Shown here: positions 8,091 to 15,543 of the stretch, in pieces
Layout of the letters: each line of letters begins with the position of its first letter
Position numbering within the stretch: the stretch's first letter is position 1
Translations under genes and position numbers: made by a program
The notes under the pieces: model-generated
Told to the model about the DNA's origin: nothing
The model's input: only the letters and a program-made list of their open reading frames with translations
Databases searched by the model: none
Assembly: GCF_900155585.1 (NCBI RefSeq)
Contig: NZ_LT707418.1
Span: 1 to 64,000, forward strand
Length of the DNA stretch: 64,000 bases
Reading direction: 5' to 3'
DNA from: Aedoeadaptatus urinae
Lineage (GTDB): Bacteria > Bacillota > Clostridia > Tissierellales > Peptoniphilaceae

Positions 8091-9825
8091 ACTTTACATG
8101 CGCGACTTTGGCTGCTTCCACGACACGACGGTAACCTTCGACGAAGGCTATCAATGCCTCAAGGGGCCTAACGAATCGGGGAAGACCACGACGGCGGCCT
8201 GCATCCAGGCGATCCTATACGGCTTCTCCAAAGACAGCCCGGCGCGCAAACTCTATTCCTCGGCCTACGACGACTACTTTCCCATGGAAGGCAGAGATTT
8301 TTCCGCTGCCATGGAGCTGGACGTGGACGGGAAGCGCTATTTAATCGAGCGAAATTTTATAAAAGAGAAAGAATCCCTTCAGATTTTCGATATGGAAAGT
8401 AATCGGCTTTTGCCGGATTCGGAAAAGCTCTATACTTTTTCCGGAATCCCCCAGCCGGGCGCTCTGTTTTGGAATCTGTCTCAGGGCGACTTTCTGCGCT
8501 TTTTTGCCATGGACGATTTGCAGTCCACGGGAGCGGGGGCGATTTTTAAGCGCATTCGGGAAATGAAGAATTTTCTGCGAACGAGCAGTACCGCTTTGGA
8601 CGTGCAGGGCGCCTTCGATTACCTGGCCAAGGAAAAAAAGGCCTTGGGCACGGCGCGGGCGAAAAAATCCCCCATCGGCGACAATCGTGAAAAGCTGAGG
8701 GATTTGGAAGAGACCATGGCGGATTACCGGGCCAAGTCCAGAAGCTACGACGAGGCGCAGGCAGACCGTGAGGATTTACTTCGCCGCCTCCGTAGTTTAA
8801 AGCAGCGCCAAAAACAGGCGAGGGACAAGGAGGTGCTCTTGCCACGGCTTGCTTCGGCGACGGAAGAGGTGCGTGCCTGGGACCGCGCCTTGGACGACAA
8901 CGAGAAAAAGATCGATCGCTACGAGCGCCAGAGCGGCAAAGGCCTCTCTCGCGGTCTCTATTATAAGCTGGCCGGGATAGCGGCTGTTATATTGGCCGCC
9001 CTCACTGCCTTTTTCATCTATCGCGACCGCATGGATTTGGCGACGGCCTCGGCCGCGGTTTCGGCATTATTTTTTGCCGTCACCCTTATTTTATTCGTCC
9101 TGCGACGCCTGACCCTGCGTAGCTTGAAGCGATACCATCAGGCTTTTTTCGAGCGAGATCAATTGCTGGAAAAGAAGAACGCCTGCTTCCAATGGTTCGA
9201 CGCCTTGACGGAAGAGGACATTACCATGGAAGGCCTGGCCGATGCTATGCTGCGTCGTGGCCGGGAGCTGGAGCAGCTACCCCTTGAAGCGGGATTGGAT
9301 GAAAAAATCGAAGCCCTGCAAAGACAAATCGGTCAGGTGGACGCGCGCCACGAGGAAAAAGACGCCCTGGACCTGAAAATGAAGCAGACGGCGAAGGATT
9401 ACGAAGGACAGCGCGCCCGCCGGGAACGGCTGATGAAAAAGCTCGAGCTCGTGGAAATTTGCGAAGGCATGATACGAGAGCTCGACGATGCCGGAAGCGA
9501 CGATTTTCAACAGAGCCTGCTAAATGACGGCGCGGAGTATATGCGCGCCCTGTCCGACGGCCGCTACGATAAAATCGCTTTTTCAGATAACGGCTTCGTC
9601 CTGTCGAAAGCTGACGGCCACTGGCTAAAGGAAACGCAGCTGAGCCGATCCACGGCGGATCTCTTGGTTTTATCTCTGCGCCTCGCCGCCATCGACAAAA
9701 TGGATCCGTCGATTCCCATGGTCTTTGACGACGGTTTCGTTTATCTGGACGGAGACAGAAGAGAGCGTTTGAAAGAAGTTTTACAAGAATTAAACCGGCA
9801 GGTCATCGAATTTACCACGCCGTAA
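8080..9825 (+). CDS. YhaN-like AAA ATPase (Rad50/SbcC-type)
   Basis: The N-terminal Walker A is GPNESGKTT (about residues 30-38), as in Rad50-like ATPases. Residues about 190-280 and 370-460 are coiled-coil regions rich in Glu, Arg and Lys. Between them lie two close hydrophobic segments (about residues 293-345), the membrane-anchored layout known from YhaN rather than soluble SbcC. Near the C-terminus, LSRSTADLLVLSLRLA is the signature motif and MVFDDGFVYLD the Walker B. At 581 residues it is shorter than many YhaN proteins because the coils are short. It pairs with the overlapping nuclease gene at 7041. Confidence 0.87.
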   Translation: MIHKLYMRDFGCFHDTTVTFDEGYQCLKGPNESGKTTTAACIQAILYGFSKDSPARKLYSSAYDDYFPMEGRDFSAAMELDVDGKRYLIERNFIKEKESLQIFDMESNRLLPDSEKLYTFSGIPQPGALFWNLSQGDFLRFFAMDDLQSTGAGAIFKRIREMKNFLRTSSTALDVQGAFDYLAKEKKALGTARAKKSPIGDNREKLRDLEETMADYRAKSRSYDEAQADREDLLRRLRSLKQRQKQARDKEVLLPRLASATEEVRAWDRALDDNEKKIDRYERQSGKGLSRGLYYKLAGIAAVILAALTAFFIYRDRMDLATASAAVSALFFAVTLILFVLRRLTLRSLKRYHQAFFERDQLLEKKNACFQWFDALTEEDITMEGLADAMLRRGRELEQLPLEAGLDEKIEALQRQIGQVDARHEEKDALDLKMKQTAKDYEGQRARRERLMKKLELVEICEGMIRELDDAGSDDFQQSLLNDGAEYMRALSDGRYDKIAFSDNGFVLSKADGHWLKETQLSRSTADLLVLSLRLAAIDKMDPSIPMVFDDGFVYLDGDRRERLKEVLQELNRQVIEFTTP

Positions 9826-9844
9826 AAATAGAAAGGAGTGCCGA

Positions 9845-10546
9845 TTGATTTGGGCGATTGGCGATTTACATTTAGATCATAAGAAAGAAAAGCCCATGGG
9901 CGTTTTCGGAAAGAAATGGGAGAACCATGAGGAGAAGATTTTTTCTTCGTGGGAAAAGCTTGTCGCCGAGGATGACCGCGTGTTGGTCGTCGGCGATATT
10001 TCATGGGCGCTGAAATTAGAAGAAGGGGAGATCGACCTGCGTCGATTAGACGAATTGCCCGGTAAAAAATATTTGATCAAGGGCAATCACGACTACTGGT
10101 GGTCTTCCATGAACAAGCTCAACGGCTTGAATCTAAAGACCATCGAGTTCTTGCACAACACCGGCGCCGTCGACGGCAAGGTGGCCTATTGCGGCAGCCG
10201 TGGTTGGACGGACATAGAAGCCACCAGCTTCGATGAGCAGGACGAAAAAATCTATAAGCGGGAATTAAACCGCCTGCAATTAAGTATCGACGACATGGAA
10301 AAAAAGACGAAAGGCGAAACGATTGAAAAAAAGATCGCCCTTTTGCACTATCCGCCCTTTAATGGCAAGGGCGAGCCAAACGACTTTGCCGAGGTCCTGG
10401 TTTCTGCGGGCATCGACATTTGCATTTACGGCCACCTTCACAGCTACGGTCACAAATTCATCGTCGAGGGAAATATCAACGGCATCGAGTATTACTGCGT
10501 GTCGTCGGATTACATCGATTTCGAGCTGCGAAAGATCGAGGTGTAG
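9845..10546 (+). CDS. Metallophosphoesterase
   Basis: This is a 233-residue calcineurin-like phosphohydrolase. Its motifs are IGDLHLDH (residues about 5-12), GDISWALK (about 51), IKGNHDYWW (about 78), LLHYPPFN and YGHLHSYGH near the C-terminus. The start is TTG at 9845, directly preceded by AAGGAGTG; there is no better ATG. The substrate is unknown. It stands 19 bp behind the YhaN gene and 1 bp before the CYTH gene, so it is in the same operon. Confidence 0.87.
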   Translation: MIWAIGDLHLDHKKEKPMGVFGKKWENHEEKIFSSWEKLVAEDDRVLVVGDISWALKLEEGEIDLRRLDELPGKKYLIKGNHDYWWSSMNKLNGLNLKTIEFLHNTGAVDGKVAYCGSRGWTDIEATSFDEQDEKIYKRELNRLQLSIDDMEKKTKGETIEKKIALLHYPPFNGKGEPNDFAEVLVSAGIDICIYGHLHSYGHKFIVEGNINGIEYYCVSSDYIDFELRKIEV

Positions 10547-10547
10547 G

Positions 10548-11081
10548 ATGGAAAGAGAAATTGAGGTCAAAGTCCTTCACGTGGACTTAGATGAGATGGA
10601 AAGAAGGCTCGTCGAATTAGGCGGGGAAAAAATCGGCGAGGAGCAGCAGACCAACTACCTTATCGACTCCGCCACCCATCCCATTGCCGCAGGACTCGGC
10701 TATCTGCGCATTCGTCGCATTCAAAGGGACGGAAGCGAAACCATTCAATGCACCTTTAAGGAGAAGAAGTCCGATGAAGGTGTGCGGGCATACGACGAGC
10801 ACACGGTGATCATCGACGATGCCCGTGAGATGCTCGCCATCTTTGCCCTCCTAGGCTATGGCCTGGTGGAGGAGGCGAAGAAGCACCGCATCAGCTATGC
10901 CTTTAAAGGGTGCCGCATCGACTTGGACCGTTGGGATCCGGAAAGCTTTCCCGAGCCCTATATGGAAATCGAAGGGCCGAGCAAAGAAGCCATCGACGAG
11001 GTGATCGCCGCCCTTTCCGTCGACAGGGAGCAGGTGAGCACGAAATCCATCGCCGAGCTGAAAAAATCTTGGAATAAATAG
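10548..11081 (+). CDS. CYTH-domain phosphohydrolase/cyclase
   Basis: The 177-residue protein opens with the EREIEVKV form of the ExExK signature and contains the alternating charged strands of the CYTH tunnel fold (LRIRR, TFKEKK, LDRWD, YMEIEGPS). CYTH enzymes act on triphosphates: adenylyl cyclase class IV, thiamine triphosphatase or inorganic triphosphatase. A triphosphatase is the more likely role here, but the sequence does not decide. The ATG at 10548 follows the stop of the phosphoesterase by 1 bp. A much longer upstream reading frame in the same phase is only the shadow of that gene. Confidence 0.87.
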   Translation: MEREIEVKVLHVDLDEMERRLVELGGEKIGEEQQTNYLIDSATHPIAAGLGYLRIRRIQRDGSETIQCTFKEKKSDEGVRAYDEHTVIIDDAREMLAIFALLGYGLVEEAKKHRISYAFKGCRIDLDRWDPESFPEPYMEIEGPSKEAIDEVIAALSVDREQVSTKSIAELKKSWNK

Positions 11082-11100
11082 TACAACATAATGGTGATTG

Positions 11101-11109
11101 TGTTATAAT
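11101..11109 (+). promoter_or_regulatory. Extended -10 promoter of ppsA
   Basis: TGTTATAAT carries the TGn extension and a perfect -10 box, 20 bp before ppsA and 19 bp after the CYTH stop. No good -35 element is seen, which fits an extended -10 promoter. Confidence 0.65.
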
Positions 11110-11129
11110 AAATCCCGAGGAGGAATTCT

Positions 11130-13520
11130 ATGACAGGTTTTAAGTACATTCGTTTTTTTCATGAAATTCGCAAGGACGACGTGGACATCGTCGGCGGCAA
11201 AGGTGCCAATCTTGGCGAAATGACCAATTTCGGTTTGGACGTACCTCCGGGATTCTGTGTCACATCGAAGGGCTACGATGCCTTTATCGAATACGCAGGT
11301 CTCGATGAAAAAGTCCGTTTTTTAATGCAAGACTTAGATGTGGACGACGTGGACATGCTCACGGCGGCTTCCAACGACATTCGCAGAAACATCGAGCAGG
11401 GCGAAATCGATCCGGCTCTGGAAGAAGAAATTGTATTAGCTTATAAAGAATTCAGTCGCTCCATCGACTTGAGAGATCCCCAAGTGGCTGTGCGCTCGTC
11501 GGCTACGGCGGAAGACTTGCCCGATGCATCCTTTGCCGGTCAACAAGATACTTACTTACACATTGCCGGGGAAGAAGAGCTGGTTCACCACGTACGCAAG
11601 TGCTGGGCTTCTCTGTGGACGCCTCGCGCCATTTACTACAGAGAAAAACAAAATTACGATCACTTTGCCGTTTCGTTGGCAGTCGTCGTACAAAAAATGG
11701 TCAACTCGGAAAAATCCGGCGTTATGTTTACGGCCAACCCCATTACCAATAGCCGCGACGAAATGATGATCAACGCCAGCTACGGCTTAGGCGAAGCCGT
11801 AGTCAGCGGCACCGTCACGCCAGACGAATACGTCATCAAGAAAAGCGACAAGTCGATTATCGAAAAAGTCATCGCAGACAAGAAGAAAATCGTCGTACAA
11901 AACGATTCGGGTATCGGCACGCACGAGGCCGACGTGGAAGATATTTTAGGCGCCGGCGCCGTCAAGGAAGAATGTCTGACGAAGGAAGAACTGGGCACCT
12001 TAATCGACGCGGGTCTCAAAATCGAAAGCCTTTACGGCAGCGTACAAGACATCGAATGGGGCATGGACAGAGACACCAAGGGCCTCTACATTTTACAATC
12101 CAGACCCATTACCACATTAGGTGATGTGAAAAGCGCATCGGAGGGCGAGAAAGAGGAAGGCATGAATCAAGCTCCTGAAAAATTAAATCCCCTGGTTCGC
12201 GGCTTGGCGGCATCGCCGGGCATCGGACGAGGCAAAGTTAAAAAGATTAAAGATGTCAGCGAAATTAACCTGGTTAAAGAAGGCGACATCCTCGTCACAG
12301 GCATGACCAACCCCGACATGGTACCTGCCATGCGTACCGCAGCCGCCGTCGTTACCGACGAAGGTGGCAGAACCTGTCACGCCGCCATCGTCAGCCGGGA
12401 ATTAGGCATTCCCTGTATCGTCGGCAGCAACACCGCCACATCCGTCTTGGAAGACGGCCAATTCATCACCGTCGATGCCACCCGCGGCGTCGTTTACGAA
12501 GGCGATGTATTGAAGGATAAAGAAAAGAAAAAAGACGAAAACGCCGGCGGAGGCGCAGGCATTGGTATTTCTGCCGAAGAGCTTCGCCAAATCGTCGCAC
12601 CGACGACGGCCACCAAGATCTACATGAACTTAGGCGAACCGGCGTTGATCGAAAAATACAAGAACCTGCCCTTCGACGGCATCGGCCTTATGCGCACGGA
12701 ATTTATTTTCACCAATAAAATCGGCGCCCACCCCATGTACCTGGCGAAGACCGATCAAGGAGACATCCTTATCGATCAATTGGCCGAAGGCATTGCAGAA
12801 GTAGCCGGTGCCATCTACCCGAAACAAGTCGTCGTTCGCATGAGCGACTTCCGTACCAACGAATTCCGCGGCCTCAAGGGCGGCGACGAAGTGGAACCCC
12901 ACGAAGAAAACCCCATGATCGGATGGCGTGGCGTCAGCCGCTACATTTCGCCGGAATACGAAAAGGGCTTCCGTCTGGAATGCAAGGCCATGCGCAAAGT
13001 TCGCGAAGATTTCGGTTTGACCAATGTGGTCGCTATGCTCCCCTTCGTCCGTACGCCGGAAGAGCTGGTCGTCGTAAAAAATATTATGGCTGAAGAAGGC
13101 CTGAAGCAATCCAAGAACTTCAAGATCTGGATTATGGCTGAGGTTCCCTCGGTGGTCTTCCAAGCGGAAGAATTCGCCGAATTAGTCGACGGCTTCTCCA
13201 TCGGATCCAACGACTTGACTCAGCTTACCATGGGTGCCGACCGCGACAGCGGTATCTTGAACCGTATGGGCTATTTCGACGAACGAAACGAAGCCGTGAA
13301 GCGCGCCATTAAGATCTTAGTCGATGCCGCCAACAAGAAAGGCATCACCTGCTCCATTTGCGGTCAAGGCCCGAGCCAATACCCCGAATTTGCAGAATTC
13401 CTCGTAGAATGCGGAATCACCTCCATGTCCGTGAACCCGGACACGGTGGATTACACCCGTCGCTTAGTCGCCGGCGTGGAACAAAAAATGATTCTTCGCA
13501 AATTAAGAGAACAAAACTAA
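11130..13520 (+). CDS. ppsA: Phosphoenolpyruvate synthase
   Basis: At 796 residues this is full length for PEP synthase (pyruvate, water dikinase), which makes PEP from pyruvate and ATP for gluconeogenesis. The N-terminal ATP-grasp domain starts with VGGKGANLGEM (about residue 22) and holds VRSSATAEDLPDASFAGQ. The swivelling phosphohistidine domain has TDEGGRTCHAAIVSRE (about residue 410). The C-terminal PEP-binding barrel has GLMRTEF, FSIGSNDLTQ and the active-site Cys in SICGQGPS. GAGGAGG precedes the ATG. The codons look like those of a highly expressed gene. Two terminators followed it originally, and the second is now split by an IS. Confidence 0.96.
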   Translation: MTGFKYIRFFHEIRKDDVDIVGGKGANLGEMTNFGLDVPPGFCVTSKGYDAFIEYAGLDEKVRFLMQDLDVDDVDMLTAASNDIRRNIEQGEIDPALEEEIVLAYKEFSRSIDLRDPQVAVRSSATAEDLPDASFAGQQDTYLHIAGEEELVHHVRKCWASLWTPRAIYYREKQNYDHFAVSLAVVVQKMVNSEKSGVMFTANPITNSRDEMMINASYGLGEAVVSGTVTPDEYVIKKSDKSIIEKVIADKKKIVVQNDSGIGTHEADVEDILGAGAVKEECLTKEELGTLIDAGLKIESLYGSVQDIEWGMDRDTKGLYILQSRPITTLGDVKSASEGEKEEGMNQAPEKLNPLVRGLAASPGIGRGKVKKIKDVSEINLVKEGDILVTGMTNPDMVPAMRTAAAVVTDEGGRTCHAAIVSRELGIPCIVGSNTATSVLEDGQFITVDATRGVVYEGDVLKDKEKKKDENAGGGAGIGISAEELRQIVAPTTATKIYMNLGEPALIEKYKNLPFDGIGLMRTEFIFTNKIGAHPMYLAKTDQGDILIDQLAEGIAEVAGAIYPKQVVVRMSDFRTNEFRGLKGGDEVEPHEENPMIGWRGVSRYISPEYEKGFRLECKAMRKVREDFGLTNVVAMLPFVRTPEELVVVKNIMAEEGLKQSKNFKIWIMAEVPSVVFQAEEFAELVDGFSIGSNDLTQLTMGADRDSGILNRMGYFDERNEAVKRAIKILVDAANKKGITCSICGQGPSQYPEFAEFLVECGITSMSVNPDTVDYTRRLVAGVEQKMILRKLREQN

Positions 13521-13530
13521 ACGTGTAATC

Positions 13531-13561
13531 AAAAAATCCGTCGGATGCCGGCGGATTTTTT
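13531..13561 (+). terminator. Rho-independent terminator of ppsA
   Basis: AAATCCGTCGG pairs with CCGGCGGATTT around an ATG loop, with a T6 tail. It remains intact and is the first of two tandem terminators after ppsA. Confidence 0.9.
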
Positions 13562-13602
13562 CATGCCATTCTTTTGAAAGATAACAAAAAAAATAGGCGC
13601 AA

Positions 13603-13619
13603 AAAAAGCTCGAGTCCAC
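13603..13619 (+). terminator. Left half of a bidirectional terminator split by the IS
   Basis: AAAAAGCTCGAG (13603-13614) is complementary to CTCGAGCTTTTT (15180-15191) on the other side of the element. Removing the IS and one CAC copy restores a hairpin with a six-base TCCACC loop, an A-run on one side and a T-run on the other. It would have served both ppsA and the convergent tetrapyrrole operon. CAC at 13617-13619 is the left target duplication. Confidence 0.85.
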
Positions 13620-13625
13620 TGCACT

Positions 13626-13671
13626 GACCCCCAAAAGTTGGACCAAGAAATCCAACCTTTGGGGGTCTTTT
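13626..13671 (+). terminator. IS left-end hairpin (terminator-like, covers orfA RBS)
   Basis: GACCCCCAAA (13626-13635) pairs with TTTGGGGGTC (13658-13667) and GTTGGA pairs with TCCAAC inside, with one mismatch and an 8-base loop. CTTTT follows directly and orfA starts at 13673. The only SD-like sequence for orfA (GGGGG) is in the stem. Transcripts entering from outside should fold it, terminating or hiding the RBS. Confidence 0.7.
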
Positions 13672-13672
13672 A

Positions 13673-14257
13673 ATGGCAAAATACAGTTATGAATTGAAGA
13701 GGAAAATCGTCGAAGAATACTTGTCAGGGAAGACAAGCTATCTCGTCTTAGAAGATAAATATCAGATTGGCGAATCGCAGATCAGACGCTGGGTCAACAA
13801 TTACAAACATTTTGGCGATGAAGGCTTAATACGCTCTAGAAATAAACGCTCGTACAGTGTAGAGTTTAAGTTAGAAGCCATTACACGTTACGAAACGAGC
13901 GAATGTAGTTACCAACAATTGGCCCTTGAACTCGGTTTGACGAATCCGTCCATGATCGCCAAATGGCACAGTCAGTATCGAAAGGAGGGCATTGAGGGGC
14001 TGCAATCACATAAGCGAGGGAGACCTGTGACGAAGAAAGACGCCTGCAATCAACCACCGAAGTCTGCAACTAAGAAGGAGCCTCTTGATGCAAGCTCACG
14101 TGAGGCATTGGAAAACCGCATCAAAGAATTAGAAGCGGAGAATCGGAGGCTCACCATTCAAAAGATATATCTGGAGGAGCTAAGGAGTTTGGTGAGGGAA
14201 GAAAAAATGAGAAAAAGGCGAGGATCGTCGCCAAACTCCGAGAACAATTCCAACTAA
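13673..14257 (+). CDS. IS3-family transposase OrfA (copy 1)
   Basis: The 194-residue protein holds two helix-turn-helix units: residues about 3-45 (SYELKRKIVEEYL then GESQIRRWVNNY) and about 62-105 (FKLEAITRYE then GLTNPSMIAKWHSQY). A basic hinge follows, then a C-terminal leucine-zipper-like coiled coil from about residue 143 (LENRIKELEAENRRL). It binds the terminal repeats. The A6 run at 14202-14207 near its end is the likely site where ribosomes slip to make the OrfAB transposase. The second copy at 42795 is identical in translation. Confidence 0.93.
   Translation: MAKYSYELKRKIVEEYLSGKTSYLVLEDKYQIGESQIRRWVNNYKHFGDEGLIRSRNKRSYSVEFKLEAITRYETSECSYQQLALELGLTNPSMIAKWHSQYRKEGIEGLQSHKRGRPVTKKDACNQPPKSATKKEPLDASSREALENRIKELEAENRRLTIQKIYLEELRSLVREEKMRKRRGSSPNSENNSN
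14201..14216 (+). promoter_or_regulatory. Probable -1 programmed frameshift site
   Basis: GAAAAAATGAGAAAAA holds an A6 run and an A5 run. The orfB frame is -1 relative to orfA and is open through this point, encoding KARIVAKLREQF, a typical start of IS3 OrfB, with no good start codon of its own. Slippage on the Lys AAA codon at 14204-14206 would join the two frames. Confidence 0.6.
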
Positions 14258-14298
14258 CAGAGATACTCGCTGCCATCAACTTTCCCAAATCCACCTTT

Positions 14299-15099
14299 AT
14301 GTATTGGCAGAAAAAGTGGAGCGAAGAAGACAAAGACCAAGCGTTAAAAGACGAGATCCTCGCCATTCGGCGCGAACACAAAGACTACGGCTACCGCCGG
14401 ATCCATCTGGAGCTGAAGAACCGGGGCCAAGTGGTAAACAAAAAGAAAGTTCAACGACTGGTTCAAGACATGGGCCTTCAAGTCCACGCCTACGGTAGGA
14501 AATACAAGAAGTACAACTCCTACAAAGGCGTCGTCGGCAAAATTAAGAAGAATCGAATCAATCGACGCTTCAACACCTGTATCCCCTACCAAAAAATTAC
14601 CACCGACACCACAGAATTCAAATACTACATCGAAGATCAAACCGGGAAACTTCAAACAAAGAAACTCTATCTCGATCCATATATGGACATGTACAATCTG
14701 GAAATCATCAGCTACGTCCTCTCCGACCAACCCAACGGCGTCACCATGCTACGAGGCTTAGAAGAAGCCATCGAACGAACCAACGGTTGCCCCTACCGGC
14801 GCACCTTCCACTCCGATCGTGGTTGGGGCTACCAAATGACCGCCTATCAAGCCATGCTGAAAAAGCATCACATCTTCCAGAGCATGTCGAGAAAAGGCAA
14901 CTGCTACGACAACGCACCCATGGAAAACTTCTTTAGTGTGCTGAAAAGAGAAATCTACGACGGTTACGTCTACCGAAGCCGGCAAGAACTCGTGCGGGCG
15001 ATCGAACGTTTTATCCGCTACTACAACAACGATCGAATCAAAGAAAAGTTGGGTGGCTTGAGTCCGAAGCAATACCGTGAACGAATGAAATCCGCATAG
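14299..15099 (+). CDS. IS3-family transposase OrfB, DDE integrase domain (copy 1)
   Basis: This is the catalytic half of the transposase. The DDE triad is visible as TTDTTEFKYY (about residue 94), FHSDRGWGYQM (about 169) and the Glu in NAPMENFFSVLKREIY (about 205), followed by the GGLSPKQYRER end typical of IS3 proteins. The HTH_21 region (IRREHKDYGYRRIHLEL) is at residues about 23-40. The first ATG is 14299, but homology starts earlier, in frame from about 14206, so it is probably made only as an OrfAB fusion by frameshifting. Confidence 0.93.
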   Translation: MYWQKKWSEEDKDQALKDEILAIRREHKDYGYRRIHLELKNRGQVVNKKKVQRLVQDMGLQVHAYGRKYKKYNSYKGVVGKIKKNRINRRFNTCIPYQKITTDTTEFKYYIEDQTGKLQTKKLYLDPYMDMYNLEIISYVLSDQPNGVTMLRGLEEAIERTNGCPYRRTFHSDRGWGYQMTAYQAMLKKHHIFQSMSRKGNCYDNAPMENFFSVLKREIYDGYVYRSRQELVRAIERFIRYYNNDRIKEKLGGLSPKQYRERMKSA

Positions 15100-15120
15100 A
15101 ACGAATGTTATGTAAAACAA

Positions 15121-15149
15121 AATCGAGCAAGCGAAATGCTTACTCGATT
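15121..15149 (+). other. IS right-end internal hairpin
   Basis: AATCGAG pairs with CTCGATT and, inside one mismatch, AAGC pairs with GCTT around GAAAT. It lies 21 bp after orfB stops. There is no T-run, so it may be a weak terminator or an mRNA 3' stabiliser; it would also face antisense transcripts from the tetrapyrrole operon. Confidence 0.5.
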
Positions 15150-15175
15150 AAGTCCAACTTTATGGGGTCACTCTA

Positions 15176-15191
15176 CACCCTCGAGCTTTTT
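15176..15191 (+). terminator. Right half of the terminator split by IS copy 1
   Basis: CAC (15176-15178) is the right target duplication, followed by C and then CTCGAGCTTTTT (15180-15191), the complement of the arm at 13603-13614. On the minus strand this was the terminator of the tetrapyrrole operon, which now reads into the IS. Confidence 0.85.
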
Positions 15192-15198
15192 CAATGCA

Positions 15199-15543
15199 TT
15201 AAAGATCCACGTGAAAGAGCTTGGCGTAGTCCCGGAGGCCCGTTTCGATTTCCTTCAGGGAAAAATCCCCTCGCCGCAATTCCTTTTCGTCGATTCGCAG
15301 CAGGGATTCGTAGAAGAGAATGCCCGTGGCGAGATCCGCCTCGCCTTCGTCGAAGGCGTCGAAGAGGGCGTCCTCCGCCTCGCCGTACTTTCCTTCCCGG
15401 GCAAGGGAATAAAGGGTTTGGGAAAGGGCTGAAGTCTTAGTCGCTTCCTTTTTTTCGTCACTGAAGCCCATGGGATAGGCGAGGCCCAAAAGAAACTGAA
15501 TCAGCTCCTTGATTTGCTGCATGAGAAAGTCGTTTTTAATCAC
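15199..15543 (-). CDS. DUF6483-like hypothetical protein
   Basis: This 114-residue protein begins MIKNDFLMQQIKELIQFLLG, which resembles the N-terminus of the DUF6483 family of Firmicutes. The rest is helical with TPR-like spacing (YSLAREGKYGEAEDALFDAFDEG). No function is known. Its start overlaps the end of hemB by 4 bp, so it is translated with the tetrapyrrole operon and is its last gene. It lies 8 bp from the split terminator. Confidence 0.75.
   Translation of the reverse strand: MIKNDFLMQQIKELIQFLLGLAYPMGFSDEKKEATKTSALSQTLYSLAREGKYGEAEDALFDAFDEGEADLATGILFYESLLRIDEKELRRGDFSLKEIETGLRDYAKLFHVDL

Larger units (their letters stand above)
13620..15175 (+). mobile_element. IS3-family insertion sequence, copy 1 (1,556 bp)
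   Basis: The ends are fixed by 3-bp target duplications CAC (13617-13619 and 15176-15178). Imperfect terminal repeats share TGACCCC and AAAGTTGGAC. The element has the two-frame orfA/orfB layout with the DDE triad typical of the IS3 family, probably the IS150 group. A second copy, with identical orfA and orfB translations and no difference seen by eye, lies at 42742-44297 in the same direction, so both insertions are recent. This copy sits exactly in a terminator loop. It lies in the plus direction, like ppsA. Confidence 0.95.

Noticed and set aside
10323-10547. N-terminal extension of the CYTH protein
   Set aside because: It overlaps the phosphoesterase gene in another frame; the ExExK motif starts right after ATG 10548.
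14299-15099. orfB as an independent gene starting at 14299
   Set aside because: Conserved OrfB sequence begins upstream in the same frame and there is no RBS at 14299, so a frameshift fusion is more likely.
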